Shown here: positions 45,777 to 55,956 of the stretch, piece after piece | Numbering within the stretch: the stretch's first letter is position 1 | Layout: every line of letters starts with the position of its first letter | NCBI RefSeq assembly: GCF_900110265.1 | Contig: NZ_FODB01000017.1 | Span: 1-60,959 of the forward strand | DNA: 60,959 nt | From: Vreelandella aquamarina | Lineage (GTDB): Bacteria > Pseudomonadota > Gammaproteobacteria > Pseudomonadales > Halomonadaceae | Direction of reading: 5' to 3' | Program-made: the position numbers and the translations under genes | The notes under the pieces: generated by a model | Seen by the model: only the letters and a program-made list of their open reading frames with translations | Database searches by the model: none | What the model was told of the DNA's origin: nothing

Positions 45777-45943
45777 CAATGGCTCCAGCACGGGCCAGCA
45801 AGGGGCCCGATGCGTTAACATCACTACATAGGAAGGATAGACGGGGTTCACTATAAGAGAGCCGCTTGTGCGGGGTCAACGCGCAGGCTCGCCCGCCTAT
45901 CCTCGTGGTCTTATCTTTACACTGTATAAAGCGAGCATGAATC

Positions 45944-46522
45944 ATGTCATTGATTGACGAGCGCCAGGAATTTTCTGACATAGCGGATGTATTTTTACTT
46001 CACGGTAGTATGCAGTCTCCTGCGTTTTTGGATGGACGGCTGTGCGGCTTATTGGCTCTGCGCGACGTGACGGCCGAGGCGTGGCTGGAAGAAGTGTGTC
46101 TCAGTTTGGGGGTAGAGCAACCCCGTGACCCGGCCAGCGCCGAGCGGCTGCTAGGCTGGCGTCGTCAAACCCTAGAAGCGCTGAGCGCCAGCGACCTGAA
46201 CTACGCGCCATTACTTCCCGATGAGCTGTTCTCTTTGGCAGAGCAGGCCCAAGGGCTGAAAGAGTGGACGCTTGGCTTTATGGAAGTAGTGGATGAGGTG
46301 GCCGATGACACCCTTCGGGAGCGCTGGTCGCAAACGCTGAAAGAAGCGATTGATGATCTGGAGGGCCTTGGCCAGATGGAGACCGATATCGACGATAGCA
46401 CGGAAAACGAGAACGACCTGTTTGCTTTAACCGAGCATGCCCGAATGGCGGCCATGTTGCTGTACACCGAACAGCACCCGGGTAAGCCACAGGTAGAGCA
46501 AACCGACGCCCCCGTTCATTGA
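45944..46522 (+). CDS. UPF0149 family protein (YgfB-like)
   Basis: This is a 192-residue member of UPF0149, whose molecular function is not firmly established. It shows the family pattern: HGSMQSPAFLDGRLCGLLAL near 20, EEVCLSLGVEQPRDPAS near 48, YAPLLPDELFSLAEQAQGLK near 88, WTLGFMEVVDEVADDT near 110, acidic tail. It is divergent from zapA and upstream of pepP-ubiH-ubiI, the conserved gene order, so it may be co-transcribed with them. The start lacks a strong ribosome site. Confidence 0.9.
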   Translation: MSLIDERQEFSDIADVFLLHGSMQSPAFLDGRLCGLLALRDVTAEAWLEEVCLSLGVEQPRDPASAERLLGWRRQTLEALSASDLNYAPLLPDELFSLAEQAQGLKEWTLGFMEVVDEVADDTLRERWSQTLKEAIDDLEGLGQMETDIDDSTENENDLFALTEHARMAAMLLYTEQHPGKPQVEQTDAPVH

Positions 46523-46551
46523 ACCCACTTCACGCTTGCATAGGAGCCGTT

Positions 46552-47889
46552 ATGCTCACGCCACTGCCTCGCCCTGCTGCTATTCAACCAGACGAGTATC
46601 GTCGGCGCCGAGAAGCGCTGATGGCACAGCTGCCAACCAGCGCCGCGCTGGTGGTGCCTGGGGCGTCGCTCGTCACCCGCTCCCACGACAGCGAATACCC
46701 TTTTCGCCAGCAGAGCGACTTCTACTATCTAACGGGCATTCAAGAGCCTGACGCGCTGCTGGTACTGCTACCAAGCCGCGCTGAAGGGCAAAGTGTAGTG
46801 TTCTGCCAAGACCGCGACCCCACTATGGAAGCCTGGACCGGCCGACGACTAGGAGCGCAGGGCGTTGTCAGCCTGCATGGTATCGACCAAGCGTTCGAGA
46901 ACGCTGAGCGCGACGACCTGCTGCCAGAGCTGTTGGATGGCCGTGAGCTGCTCTATGCGCCGCTGGATAACCCCGACGCGGTTAGCATCGCTGAAGAGGC
47001 GCTTGCCCATGCCCAAGCGGGCATGCGCCGAGGCAAGCCCGCACTAAAAGGCTGGCTGGATAGCCGTCCACTGATTCACGAGATGCGCCTCATCAAAAGC
47101 CCCGCTGAAATTGCTTTGCTGCGTCACGCAGCAGCCATTTCAGCCCAGGCCCACGTACGCGCTATGCGCACCTGCCAAGCCGGGCTAAGTGAGTACCAGC
47201 TTCAGGCCGAGCTGGAGCACACTTTTGTGTGGCACGGCGCTAGCGGGCCTGCCTACGGCACGATTGTGGGCGGCGGCGCCAATGCCTGTGTACTGCACTA
47301 TATTGAGAACAGTGATGTGCTGGAGGAGGACACGCTGGTACTGATTGACGCTGGTGCAGAGTTTGATCTCTATGCGGGCGACATCACGCGCACCTTCCCG
47401 GTGAGTGGGCGCTTTGATGATGCTCAACGGGCGCTTTACCAAGTGGTGTTAGATGCCCAGGTGCGTGCGGTGGATGCCATTGCGCCTGGCGCTACGCTAG
47501 CGGACATCCATCAGGGCGTGGTGCATGACCTTACGGTTGGCCTGATTGAGCTGGGGCTTTTAGAGGGAGACGTTCAGGCGCGCATTGATGACGAAAGCTA
47601 TCGGCGCTTTTACCTCCATTCCACTTCTCACTGGTTAGGGTTGGATGTACACGATGTGGGCACCTACCGCTTGGACGAAGCGACGCCGCGCCTGCTTGCC
47701 CCAGGCATGGTGCTTACCGTGGAACCTGGGCTCTATATCCCTGATGAAGACGATATTCCCGCTGCCTATCGCGGTATTGGCATTCGTATTGAAGATAACG
47801 TTGTGGTTACCGAACAGGGGCATGACATTCTCACTGATGGCGTGCCGAAACAGGTAGACGAAATAGAGCAGTTGATGGTTAAAAAATAA
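46552..47889 (+). CDS. pepP: Xaa-Pro aminopeptidase II
   Basis: PepP removes N-terminal residues preceding proline and uses two metal ions. The 445-residue protein has a creatinase-like N-terminal domain (SEYPFRQQSDFYYLTGIQEP near 46) and a pita-bread C-terminal domain with the metal ligands in order: IDAGAEFDLYAGDITRTFP near 264, STSHWLGLDVHDVGTYRLD near 358, VLTVEPGLYIPDEDD near 387 and GIRIEDNVVV near 409. I chose the ATG at 46552, 6 bp after GGAG; the TTG upstream would overlap the previous gene. It lies 29 bp after the UPF0149 gene. Confidence 0.95.
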   Translation: MLTPLPRPAAIQPDEYRRRREALMAQLPTSAALVVPGASLVTRSHDSEYPFRQQSDFYYLTGIQEPDALLVLLPSRAEGQSVVFCQDRDPTMEAWTGRRLGAQGVVSLHGIDQAFENAERDDLLPELLDGRELLYAPLDNPDAVSIAEEALAHAQAGMRRGKPALKGWLDSRPLIHEMRLIKSPAEIALLRHAAAISAQAHVRAMRTCQAGLSEYQLQAELEHTFVWHGASGPAYGTIVGGGANACVLHYIENSDVLEEDTLVLIDAGAEFDLYAGDITRTFPVSGRFDDAQRALYQVVLDAQVRAVDAIAPGATLADIHQGVVHDLTVGLIELGLLEGDVQARIDDESYRRFYLHSTSHWLGLDVHDVGTYRLDEATPRLLAPGMVLTVEPGLYIPDEDDIPAAYRGIGIRIEDNVVVTEQGHDILTDGVPKQVDEIEQLMVKK

Positions 47890-48006
47890 CCAGCAAAAAC
47901 GGTCTGTTTTTTTGTTTATGTAAACTACGTTACGAAATTACGTTTAGCCAAGGTGCTTATAATGTAAGTGCGTTATATAAGCGCGTATTGTGAAGAGGAG
48001 AAGCCA

Positions 48007-49245
48007 ATGCATGGGGCAGAACAGGTAACGCCTGCACAGCAGCAGTCGCCCACCCATGACATCGTGATTGTGGGCGGTGGGCTGGTGGGTGCCAGCTTGG
48101 GCTGTGCATTGGCACCGCTGATTGAGCGCTATGGCTGGCGCGTCGCCATCATTGAGGCCAATGCGCTACCGCAGAGCGCCGAGGAAACGACGTGGCAGCC
48201 AAGCTTTGATGCCCGCGCCAGCGCCATTGCTGAAGGCTCGGCACAGCGCTTTCGACAGCTAGGCGTGTGGGAAGCGATGCAGGTCGAGGCCACACCGATT
48301 AATCGTATTCATATCAGCGAGCGGGGCCGTTTGGGCGCGACGCGTCTTAATGCACAAGAGCTAGGCGTCGCTGCCTTGGGTCACGTGATACCCAACGCTT
48401 GGATGGGACGCGTGTTGCATCAGAAGCTGCAGCAATTACCGATTGAGTGGCACTGCCCAGCCACGGTGGCACAGATGACTCCCACGGCCAGCGGCCACCA
48501 TTTGCGGCTTTCCGATGGCAGCGAGCTAACGGCCGCGCTGACCATTTTGGCCGATGGCGGCCGCTCGGGGCTGAAGGAACAGCTAGGGATTGCTAGCCGC
48601 CGCCACTCCTATGAGCAGACGGCGGTCATTGCCCATGTGGGCATTAGCCAGCCCCATCAAGGGATTGCTTACGAACGCTTTACCTCCGAGGGACCCATCG
48701 CGCTGCTGCCACTGCCGGGGCAGGCTATGGAGCTGGTCTGGACCCATGCCAGCGGTAGCGAGCAGGCACGATTATCGCTACCGGATCATGCCTTCTTGAG
48801 CCAGCTTCAGCAGGCGTTTGGCGACCGAGTCGGGCGCTTTACCCGCATTGGCCAGCGGTTTAGCTATCCGCTTTCGCTGGTGACTGCAGAAGAGCCTGTG
48901 CGCCCCGGCTTAGCCGTGCTGGGCAATGCGGCCCATGCGTTGCACCCGGTAGCTGGCCAGGGCTTCAATTTAGCGCTGCGTTCGGTGATGGATTTGGTTG
49001 AAGCGCTCTCCCAAGGTGCTCAGCAGCAGCGCTCCTTGGGAGATATGAGCACGTTGCAGGCGTTTGAGCGCCGCCGCGCCCAAGACCGCGCCAATGTGAT
49101 CCGCTTTAGTGACGGCTTAGTGCGGCTGTTTGGTTACTCATTGCCGCTGCTGCCCCACGCCCGTGGCGCTGGGTTGATCGGCCTTAATTTGATTGGCCCG
49201 CTGCGCCGTGGCTTGGCACGCCGCGCGATGGGCCTGGAGCGCTGA
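48007..49245 (+). CDS. ubiH: 2-octaprenyl-6-methoxyphenol hydroxylase UbiH
   Basis: UbiH is an FAD monooxygenase that hydroxylates the quinone ring in ubiquinone synthesis. The 412-residue protein has the FAD site VIVGGGLVGASLGCAL near 19, ILADGGRSGLKEQLGI near 180 (the DG motif) and VLGNAAHALHPVAGQGFNLA near 302 (the GD/AxxMxPxxGQG motif region). The ATG at 48007 follows GAGGAG. Upstream lies a TATAAT sequence (47958-47963) that may mark a promoter. UbiI follows after 43 bp. UbiH and UbiI are paralogues; the order pepP-ubiH-ubiI identifies them. Confidence 0.92.
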   Translation: MHGAEQVTPAQQQSPTHDIVIVGGGLVGASLGCALAPLIERYGWRVAIIEANALPQSAEETTWQPSFDARASAIAEGSAQRFRQLGVWEAMQVEATPINRIHISERGRLGATRLNAQELGVAALGHVIPNAWMGRVLHQKLQQLPIEWHCPATVAQMTPTASGHHLRLSDGSELTAALTILADGGRSGLKEQLGIASRRHSYEQTAVIAHVGISQPHQGIAYERFTSEGPIALLPLPGQAMELVWTHASGSEQARLSLPDHAFLSQLQQAFGDRVGRFTRIGQRFSYPLSLVTAEEPVRPGLAVLGNAAHALHPVAGQGFNLALRSVMDLVEALSQGAQQQRSLGDMSTLQAFERRRAQDRANVIRFSDGLVRLFGYSLPLLPHARGAGLIGLNLIGPLRRGLARRAMGLER

Positions 49246-49288
49246 CGCTCTTATCCAGTGCCCTCAATGACCCAAGCCAAGGAGTGTT

Positions 49289-50545
49289 ATGACAACGCAA
49301 TCACAAGCAGCTAAGCCGCCCGTCACGCGTTTCGATGCGGTAATTGTTGGCGCGGGTATGGTGGGCGCTGCGCTGGCCGGGCTACTGGCAGAAGCGGGAA
49401 TGCAGGTGGCGCTGGTGGAAGCCAAGGCATCGCCGCTGCGCCTGGATGACGTCGCTGGCGAGATTCCTGCCCCCCGCGTTAGCGCGCTGACCCCGGTGTC
49501 CCAACGGCTGCTCACGCATTTGGGCGTATGGCCCGCCATGGCGGCGGCAAGGGTAACGCCTTACCGCTATATGCAGGTGTGGGATGCTGAGGGTAGTGGC
49601 CATATTCACTTCTCGGCGGACGAAGCGGGCACCGCCGTGCTTGGCCATATTGTGGAAAACGATGTCACGCAGGCCGCGCTGAATGAGCAAACTGCTAAGC
49701 AGCCGACCCTGACACGCTTCGATGGCATCAGCGTGTCGGCACTGCAAACCACGGCCAGCGGCCGCTGGCTGGTACTGGAGGACGGTAGCCAGCTACAAAC
49801 GCCGCTGGTGATCGCTGCCGACGGCGCACGCTCTGCCTTGCGAGAGCTAGCAGGCATCTCGGTGGCGGAGGAGTCCATGGAGCAAGAGGCGGTTGTCACC
49901 ACGGTGCGCTGCGCACAGTCCCACGGCGCTACCGCTCGCCAAGCCTTTATCGGTGGTCGTCCGATGGCTTTCTTACCGCTCACTGTCAATGGAGATGATC
50001 GCTTCTGTTCCATTGTATGGTCCACAACGCCTGAGCATGCCAGTGAACTCACCGCTTACTCTGCTGAGGCACTGGGGAAGGCGCTTGGCGAGGCTTTCGA
50101 CCATCGCCTGGGCGATGTCATGCCCGTGGATAGCGCCTATCGGTTTCCGCTGGTGCAGCGCCACGCCCAGCATTATGTGCAGCCCAACTTTGCTCTAGTA
50201 GGCGATGCCGCCCATAGCATTCATCCGCTGGCCGGGCAGGGCGTTAATTTGGGATTAATGGACGCGGCGGTATTAGCCGAAGAGGTGGTGGCGGCATGGC
50301 ACCGGGGTGCCCCTTGGGGTAGCTTGGCCACGCTGAGTCGCTATGAGCGCCGTCGGCGCTTGGATAACACGGCCATGCTGGGCTTAATGAAAGGCTTTAA
50401 GGTACTGTTTGGCAGCCATCAGCCAGTGTTTACGCTGGCGCGCAACCTGGGGATGAGTGGCATGAACCAGCTCGTGCCGCTTAAGCGTGTGGTGATGCGG
50501 CAGGCGACCGGAGAGCGGGGCCGCCTGCCGGCGTCGTGCCGCTAG
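49289..50545 (+). CDS. ubiI: 2-octaprenylphenol hydroxylase UbiI (VisC)
   Basis: UbiI is the paralogous FAD monooxygenase that adds the C5 hydroxyl in aerobic ubiquinone synthesis. The 418-residue protein has FDAVIVGAGMVGAALAGLLA near 11, VIAADGARSALRELAGI near 171 and LVGDAAHSIHPLAGQGVNLG near 300. The family length is about 400. It follows ubiH after 43 bp with a GGAG site. It is convergent with the S41 peptidase gene, whose stop codon lies at the adjacent base, so no terminator hairpin separates them. Confidence 0.9.
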   Translation: MTTQSQAAKPPVTRFDAVIVGAGMVGAALAGLLAEAGMQVALVEAKASPLRLDDVAGEIPAPRVSALTPVSQRLLTHLGVWPAMAAARVTPYRYMQVWDAEGSGHIHFSADEAGTAVLGHIVENDVTQAALNEQTAKQPTLTRFDGISVSALQTTASGRWLVLEDGSQLQTPLVIAADGARSALRELAGISVAEESMEQEAVVTTVRCAQSHGATARQAFIGGRPMAFLPLTVNGDDRFCSIVWSTTPEHASELTAYSAEALGKALGEAFDHRLGDVMPVDSAYRFPLVQRHAQHYVQPNFALVGDAAHSIHPLAGQGVNLGLMDAAVLAEEVVAAWHRGAPWGSLATLSRYERRRRLDNTAMLGLMKGFKVLFGSHQPVFTLARNLGMSGMNQLVPLKRVVMRQATGERGRLPASCR

Positions 50546-51847
50546 CTAGCCGCGGCGGCGATCCACCACGTTCAGCGCTTTCAGCAGGTTAAGGGCTTCG
50601 CTGAGCTGGTAGTCGTCGCGCAGCCGCTGAGACATGGCGGCGCGCTCGGGAGGCATGTCGCTTTGGCTACCGAGGTGTCCGTCCAGGTCCGCCTCACGAA
50701 TGGCGCGTCGTGCCTCCGCCACTTCCAGGCGGCCACGTACCACCTCGACATCCGGCTCGATGCCTTGCGCCTGAATCGAGCGGCCATTCGGGGTGTAGTA
50801 AAGGGCGGTAGTGAGCTTCAAACCTTCGCCATTGCCCAACGGCATGATCTGCTGTACCGAGCCCTTACCAAAGCTTTCAGTGCCCATGATGACGCCCCGG
50901 CGCTGGTCTTGCAGAGCGCCTGCGACAATTTCAGCCGCTGATGCGCTGCCGCTGTTGATTAGCACCACGAGCGGTATGTCGCCAGCGGGCGTATCCGGAG
51001 AGGCAGAAAACGACATTTCGGTATCCGAGAGTCGCCCTTCGGTATACACAATCAGCCCTTCATCTAGAAAGAGATCCGTCACTCCGACCGCCGCCTGAAG
51101 AACGCCACCGGGGTTATTACGCAGATCCAGAATTAAACCTTCCAGCGGCTGATCGCGCATCATGCGCTCAATGGCTTGGCGCGCCTGTTCGGGGGTACGT
51201 GACTGAAACTGGCTGATACGCAGGTAGCCGTAGCCTGGCTCCAGCGTTTCATGTTTGACACTCTCACTGCGGATCACTTCGCGGGTGAGCGTGAACTCTC
51301 GGGGCGACTCTTCACCTGAGCGCAAAATAGTTAAACGCAGTGGCGTGCCGGGTTCGCCGCGCATTAAGTTGACGGCTTCCTGCAGCGATAGGCTATCGGT
51401 GGGGGTGCCATCGATGGCGACGATAATATCCTGAGACAGCAGGCCGGCCCGTGAAGCGGGCGTGTCATCAATGGGCGTGACGACCATCAGTTGGCCATTC
51501 TGGGTGCCCACTTCAATGCCGATACCGCCAAACTCACCTTGGGTAGACTCTCGCAGGCTCTGATACTCCTCCTCGTCTAAATAGGCCGAGTGAGGGTCTA
51601 GCTCGTTGAGCATGCCGCGCATGGCATTGCGCAGTAAGGTGCGGTCATCCACTTCTTCTACATAGCCGCGTTTGATGCGCTCGAATACTTCCGCGAAGGT
51701 TTGTATCTCTTCTAGTGGCAGGTCGTCGGCAACGCTGTTCGCCGGTTGGGCTGCCAAGGGTAGCGGAGCAGCCAGCAGCGCGAGCGGAAGCAGGGTAGCC
51801 AAGAAGCGCTTGGCAGGGGCCGATACCTCGGTAACAGATAGCGTCAT
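50546..51847 (-). CDS. ctpA: Carboxy-terminal processing peptidase (S41 family, CtpA-like)
   Basis: This is a periplasmic serine protease that trims proteins at their C-terminus and in pseudomonads degrades peptidoglycan hydrolases. The 433-residue protein has a signal peptide (FLATLLPLALLAAPLPLAAQ), a PDZ domain with FGGIGIEVGTQNGQLMVVTP near 93, and the S41 catalytic region: LILDLRNNPGGVLQAAVGVT near 229, INSGSASAAEIVAGALQDQR near 294 with the Ser nucleophile and GTESFGKGSVQ near 319 with the Lys. The ATG at 51847 follows GGAG. It lies downstream of envC-gpmI in the same direction, a conserved arrangement. Confidence 0.9.
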   Translation of the reverse strand: MTLSVTEVSAPAKRFLATLLPLALLAAPLPLAAQPANSVADDLPLEEIQTFAEVFERIKRGYVEEVDDRTLLRNAMRGMLNELDPHSAYLDEEEYQSLRESTQGEFGGIGIEVGTQNGQLMVVTPIDDTPASRAGLLSQDIIVAIDGTPTDSLSLQEAVNLMRGEPGTPLRLTILRSGEESPREFTLTREVIRSESVKHETLEPGYGYLRISQFQSRTPEQARQAIERMMRDQPLEGLILDLRNNPGGVLQAAVGVTDLFLDEGLIVYTEGRLSDTEMSFSASPDTPAGDIPLVVLINSGSASAAEIVAGALQDQRRGVIMGTESFGKGSVQQIMPLGNGEGLKLTTALYYTPNGRSIQAQGIEPDVEVVRGRLEVAEARRAIREADLDGHLGSQSDMPPERAAMSQRLRDDYQLSEALNLLKALNVVDRRRG

Positions 51848-51934
51848 GCGGACTCCGCTAGGCGAAAGGCAGCGCCAGCCGCGCTGCTCAGGTTGAGACG
51901 TTCATCATAAAGCCACTATCACCAGCTTATCCCG

Positions 51935-53092
51935 TCAACGGCGCGCAATCCAACGTTGCGGATTAATTGGTTCGCCGCTGTGGCGCACCTCAAAGTAAAG
52001 CGAGGGGCTGGCTTGGCCGCCGCTACTGCCTACACGGCCAATTTCATCGCCACGGCTCACTTGCTGCCCCGGGCGGGCGCTGAACTGCTGCAAGTGGGCG
52101 TAGAGCGTCATGATCTGGTCACCGTGGTCGATGATCAATAAGTTACCGAACCCTCGCATCCAGTCGGCAAACACCACACGGCCTGAATGAACCGCCGTGA
52201 CTGCCGTGCCTTCGCTGGCCTGAATCACGATGCCGTTGTAGTGAACCCCGTTCCGCCGCTGAAAGCTGGCGGTGATGCTGCCTTGCACGGGCCAAGGCAA
52301 ATCGCCTTGGGTGCGGGTGATGTTGGTGGTAGGCGTGGGCTCTGCCAGCCGCGCCAGTTCGGCTTGAATCGCGCGGAGCTGCTGCTCGGCCTGTTCGCGG
52401 CTCTGGCTGAGATCGGCCAGGCGGTCGGCTTCGCTCTCGTAACGATCATCCAGCGTGGTCACGACGCTGCGCCGCTCCTCGGTACGGCGGGCCAGCAGCG
52501 CGCTTTGCGCTTCCAGTTCGTCCGCCAGGGCATCCAGCCGGGTCTGGCGCTCGGCCAGCGCCTGCTCGGTATCCACAAGCGCGGTATCCAGACGGGCGAT
52601 ATCGGTCAAGCGCTGCTGGCGCGCCTGTGTTAGCCGGTTTAAGTAGGCCTGCATGCGGTCAAGTTCAGCGGGATCGCTTTGGTTGAGCAGCAGCTTCAGC
52701 TGGGGCGTTGGCCCCAGCCGGTAAAGCGCGGCAAGCTGCTGACCTAGCGCGGCGTACTGGGCATCGCGTTCACCCTCTAAGCGTTCGCGGTGCTGGCGTA
52801 GCTGGGTGGTTTCATCGGCGAGCTGGCGTCGCTCGGCCTGTAGCTGGTCCAGCCGCTGGTGGGTCTGGGCCAGCTCTGTTTCCACTTCCCTTAGCTCTTG
52901 CTGGGCGCTGTTCCGCGCTTGGCCGGTGGCACTCAGCCGCTCGGCCATGGCGTCAATCTGTTGACCGAGGGCATCGAGCTGCTCTCTGGCGGCCTGCTCG
53001 TCCTGTTGTGCCATCGCCGTCGACGAATAGCCCAGCATTAGCAAGGCCGTCGTTAATAAGGCCGTTCGAGCTAGCTGTTGCCACATGGGCAT
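51935..53092 (-). CDS. envC: Murein hydrolase activator EnvC
   Basis: EnvC recruits and activates amidases AmiA/AmiB at the division septum. The 385-residue protein has a signal peptide ending ALLMLGYSSTAMA, a long coiled coil (about 32-245, rich in Q, E, R, L heptads) and a degenerate LytM domain: GSITASFQRRNGVHYNGIVI near 270, VVFADWMRGFGNLLIIDHGD near 307 and MTLYAHLQQF. The usual LytM zinc pattern (HxxxD) reads NGVHYNGIVI with no Asp, so it should be inactive as a peptidase, as in known EnvC. The ATG shares one base with the gpmI stop (TAATG). Confidence 0.93.
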   Translation of the reverse strand: MPMWQQLARTALLTTALLMLGYSSTAMAQQDEQAAREQLDALGQQIDAMAERLSATGQARNSAQQELREVETELAQTHQRLDQLQAERRQLADETTQLRQHRERLEGERDAQYAALGQQLAALYRLGPTPQLKLLLNQSDPAELDRMQAYLNRLTQARQQRLTDIARLDTALVDTEQALAERQTRLDALADELEAQSALLARRTEERRSVVTTLDDRYESEADRLADLSQSREQAEQQLRAIQAELARLAEPTPTTNITRTQGDLPWPVQGSITASFQRRNGVHYNGIVIQASEGTAVTAVHSGRVVFADWMRGFGNLLIIDHGDQIMTLYAHLQQFSARPGQQVSRGDEIGRVGSSGGQASPSLYFEVRHSGEPINPQRWIARR

Positions 53093-54654
53093 TACTCGAA
53101 GCGCAGCAGCGGAGTTCCGGTCATCGCCTCAGGCTGTGGCTGATTCATCATGGTCAGCAGCGTGGGGGCAAGATCGCACAGGCGGCCATCTTCGAGCTGG
53201 GCGGCGCGCTCACCAACGTATACTAGCGGCACCACAAAGGTGGTGTGGGCAGTTTGCGGTGCACCGGTTTCCGGGTGAACCATCTGCTCGGCATTGCCGT
53301 GGTCGGCAGTGATCAGGCAGGCACCGCCCGCGCGCTCAATCGCTTCCACCACGCGGCCAACGCAAATATCGACGGTCTCAATCGCTTTCACGGCGGCGTC
53401 GAAATCCCCAGTGTGGCCTACCATGTCGCCATTGGCGTAGTTGCACACCATGAGATCGAAACGGCCGCTATCAATGGCTTCTACCAGCTTGTCGGTAATC
53501 TCATAGGCGCTCATTTCCGGCTTTTCGTCGTAGGTTTTCACATCACGAGGCGACGGCACCAGGATGCGCTCTTCACCTTCGTACTCAGCTTCGTTACCGC
53601 CGGAGAAGAAGAACGTCACGTGGGGGTACTTCTCTGTTTCGGCAATCCGCAGTTGGGTGAGGCCGCGCTTAGCGACCACTTCGCCTAGGGTGTCGGTTAA
53701 GTCGGTGGGCGGAAACGCGGCTGGCGCGGCGATGTCCGCTGCGTAACGCGTCATCATGACCAAGCCATCACCGGCAAGCGTTGGGCGCGCACGGCGCTCA
53801 AAGCCGGTGAACTCTGCATCGGTGAAGGCGCGGGTCAGCTCACGAGCGCGGTCGGAGCGGAAGTTTAGGAATATCGCTGCGTCGCCATCTTGTAATGTGA
53901 TGGCGTTACCGTTAACCGGCACGCTGGTCGCCGCCACAAATTCGTCAGTTTCGCCGCGCTGGTAGGCGTCGCGTAGTCCGCTTTCCGCGCTGGTGGCGGT
54001 GTAATCGGCGTGGCCGTCGGTGAGCAGGCGGTAGGCTTGCTCAATGCGCTCCCAGCGGTTGTCGCGGTCCATGGCGAAGAATCGACCAATGATGGAAGCC
54101 ACAAAACCGTTATCGGCCCCGACCAGTTCTGAAAGGCGGGCGTTGGCGCGCTCGATAGACGCCAGTGCGCTTTGCGGCGGCATATCCCGGCCATCTAGAA
54201 AGGCGTGCACGTAGATGCGCTGGGCACCGCGCCGCGCTGCCAGCTCGGCCATGGCGATAAAGTGGTCTTCGTGGCTGTGGACACCGCCTGGAGAGAGCAG
54301 GCCCAGCAGATGCACGGCACGGCCATTGGCGACTGCTGCGTCGATGGGCTTGGTGAGCACCTCGTTGGTATCCAGGTCGCCATCTTCAATGGCTTTGGTG
54401 ATGCGCGTGAAGTCTTGGTAAACGATACGCCCGGCACCCAGGTTCATATGGCCGACTTCGGAGTTGCCCATCTGGCCGTCGGGTAGCCCCACATGACGGC
54501 CATCGGTATGCACGAAGGCGTGAGGGCGGTTAGCCCACAGTGCGTCCATCACTGGGGTATTGGCCGCAGCGACAGCGTTGTGGGCGTTGTCGGGGTTGTG
54601 GCCGTAGCCGTCTAGGATAATCAGCGCAACGGGGCGCGGTGCAGGTGTTGTCAT
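53092..54654 (-). CDS. gpmI: 2,3-bisphosphoglycerate-independent phosphoglycerate mutase
   Basis: GpmI interconverts 3- and 2-phosphoglycerate using two manganese ions. The 520-residue protein has [20 protein letters not shown] near 13, the catalytic serine in [20 protein letters not shown] near 58, [17 protein letters not shown] near 112, [20 protein letters not shown] near 394 and [12 protein letters not shown] near 439, which supply the metal ligands. I chose the ATG at 54654 with a GAGGGAA site. The downstream partners envC and ctpA follow closely, a typical trio. Confidence 0.96.
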   Translation of the reverse strand: MTTPAPRPVALIILDGYGHNPDNAHNAVAAANTPVMDALWANRPHAFVHTDGRHVGLPDGQMGNSEVGHMNLGAGRIVYQDFTRITKAIEDGDLDTNEVLTKPIDAAVANGRAVHLLGLLSPGGVHSHEDHFIAMAELAARRGAQRIYVHAFLDGRDMPPQSALASIERANARLSELVGADNGFVASIIGRFFAMDRDNRWERIEQAYRLLTDGHADYTATSAESGLRDAYQRGETDEFVAATSVPVNGNAITLQDGDAAIFLNFRSDRARELTRAFTDAEFTGFERRARPTLAGDGLVMMTRYAADIAAPAAFPPTDLTDTLGEVVAKRGLTQLRIAETEKYPHVTFFFSGGNEAEYEGEERILVPSPRDVKTYDEKPEMSAYEITDKLVEAIDSGRFDLMVCNYANGDMVGHTGDFDAAVKAIETVDICVGRVVEAIERAGGACLITADHGNAEQMVHPETGAPQTAHTTFVVPLVYVGERAAQLEDGRLCDLAPTLLTMMNQPQPEAMTGTPLLRFE

Positions 54655-54908
54655 TGAAAATTCCCTCGTATTTGAGTCAGCCAAGCGACATGAGGTGCAG
54701 TTTGAAACGCTGGTGAGGGCGGCTCAGCCAGTTTTCAGACAACACCTGATAATCGGGGTCGCGACAGGCGCGCGCTTGGGGCATCATAACGCAGGCAGCC
54801 GTCGGGCGTCATGGCCTGCGCGGTATGCCCTGTGACGTGTATACTTGTCGCGTTTCTGAGGGCGGTTAGGCCGCTTTTTTCTGCATAGACCAAGAGATTG
54901 TGTTCGCG

Positions 54909-55331
54909 ATGATCGATCAGCTGTTCGAATTCGTAATGAACCACCCCCTCCTCGTGGGGGCATTTTTGCTGGTGCTCATAGCGTGGATTGTTTATGAAAC
55001 GCGTAGCGCCTCCTCGAATGCGGTGTCCTCTACCCAGGCCACTCAGCTCATCAACCGCGAAGACGCGGTGGTGCTGGACATTCGTGAGAGCAAAGACTTC
55101 AAAGCCGGACATATCGCTGGCGCTCGCAACATTCCCCAAAGCAGCCTGGATAGCCGCATGAACGAGCTGGAGAAAGTGAAGAGCCAGCCGATCATCGTGG
55201 TGTGCAAGCATGGTCAAAGTTCGGGCGCTGCCCAGGCAAAGCTTGCCAAAGCCGGGTTTGAGCGGGCAATGAAGCTGCGCGGCGGCATGATGCAGTGGCA
55301 GTCGGATGGCCTTCCGGTGGTTAAGAAGTAA
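54909..55331 (+). CDS. Membrane-anchored rhodanese-like protein (YibN type)
   Basis: This is a single-domain rhodanese with an N-terminal membrane helix. The 140-residue product has FVMNHPLLVGAFLLVLIAWI (about 9-28) and the rhodanese fold: VVLDIRESKDFKAGHIAGAR near 56 and the active-site loop VVCKHGQSSGAAQAKLAKAG near 103 with a Cys. Its substrate is unknown. Start choice is uncertain: ATG at 54909 or GTG at 54900. It lies upstream of secB, as yibN does in Escherichia coli. Confidence 0.88.
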   Translation: MIDQLFEFVMNHPLLVGAFLLVLIAWIVYETRSASSNAVSSTQATQLINREDAVVLDIRESKDFKAGHIAGARNIPQSSLDSRMNELEKVKSQPIIVVCKHGQSSGAAQAKLAKAGFERAMKLRGGMMQWQSDGLPVVKK

Positions 55332-55395
55332 ACGAGAGCATAAGTAGCTGCGCAGCTGCGCATATTTTTATTGGATGAACAATTAGGAGTATCCC

Positions 55396-55905
55396 ATGGC
55401 GGAAGATAACAACACCCCGCAGGCAGGCGCCGCAGAAGGCGAAAAGCCCCAGCTGAAATTCTCTTTACAGCGTATTTACGTGAAAGACATTTCCTTTGAA
55501 GCGCCGAACTCTCCTTCTGTGTTCAAGCAGGCGTTCAAGCCGAAGGTGAATCTGGACCTGAACACCACCAGCCAGAAAGTGGCCGACGACCAGTATGAAG
55601 TGGTCGTCAAAGTGACCGCGCAGGTCAACGACAGCGAAACTGGCACCACCTCGTTTTTGGCAGAAGTCGAGCAGGCGGGCCTGTTCCGTATTTCCGGCAT
55701 CGAAGGCGCACAGCTTGAGCAAACGCTGGGTGCGTTCTGCCCTAACCTGCTGTTCCCGTACGCCCGTGAGTGTGTTGACAACCTGGTCAACCGTGGAGGT
55801 TTCCCGCCGCTGATGCTGGCGCCGGTCAACTTCGAAGCCATGTACGCCCAGCGCAAGCAGCGCGAAGCGCAGCAGGCAAGCCAAGCGGCTGAGAACACGC
55901 ACTAA
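55396..55905 (+). CDS. secB: Protein-export chaperone SecB
   Basis: SecB is a tetrameric cytosolic chaperone that keeps precursors unfolded and delivers them to SecA. The 169-residue protein has a disordered head (AEDNNTPQAGAAEGEKPQ) and the SecB core: FSLQRIYVKDISFEAPNSPS near 22, YEVVVKVTAQVN near 67, EVEQAGLFRISG near 89, LGAFCPNLLFPYARECVDNL near 110, VNRGGFPPLMLAPVNFEAMY near 130. AGGAG lies 7 bp before the ATG. It lies between the rhodanese gene and rsmE. Confidence 0.96.
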   Translation: MAEDNNTPQAGAAEGEKPQLKFSLQRIYVKDISFEAPNSPSVFKQAFKPKVNLDLNTTSQKVADDQYEVVVKVTAQVNDSETGTTSFLAEVEQAGLFRISGIEGAQLEQTLGAFCPNLLFPYARECVDNLVNRGGFPPLMLAPVNFEAMYAQRKQREAQQASQAAENTH

Positions 55906-55956
55906 GCTATGTCGGGTTCGTTAAACGCCGCTGGTTGGATCGCGCTACACGGCAAA

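Noticed and set aside
52708..53226. Plus-strand frame of 172 codons opposite envC
   Set aside because: Shadow of the GC-rich coiled-coil coding sequence; no ribosome site or recognisable domain.
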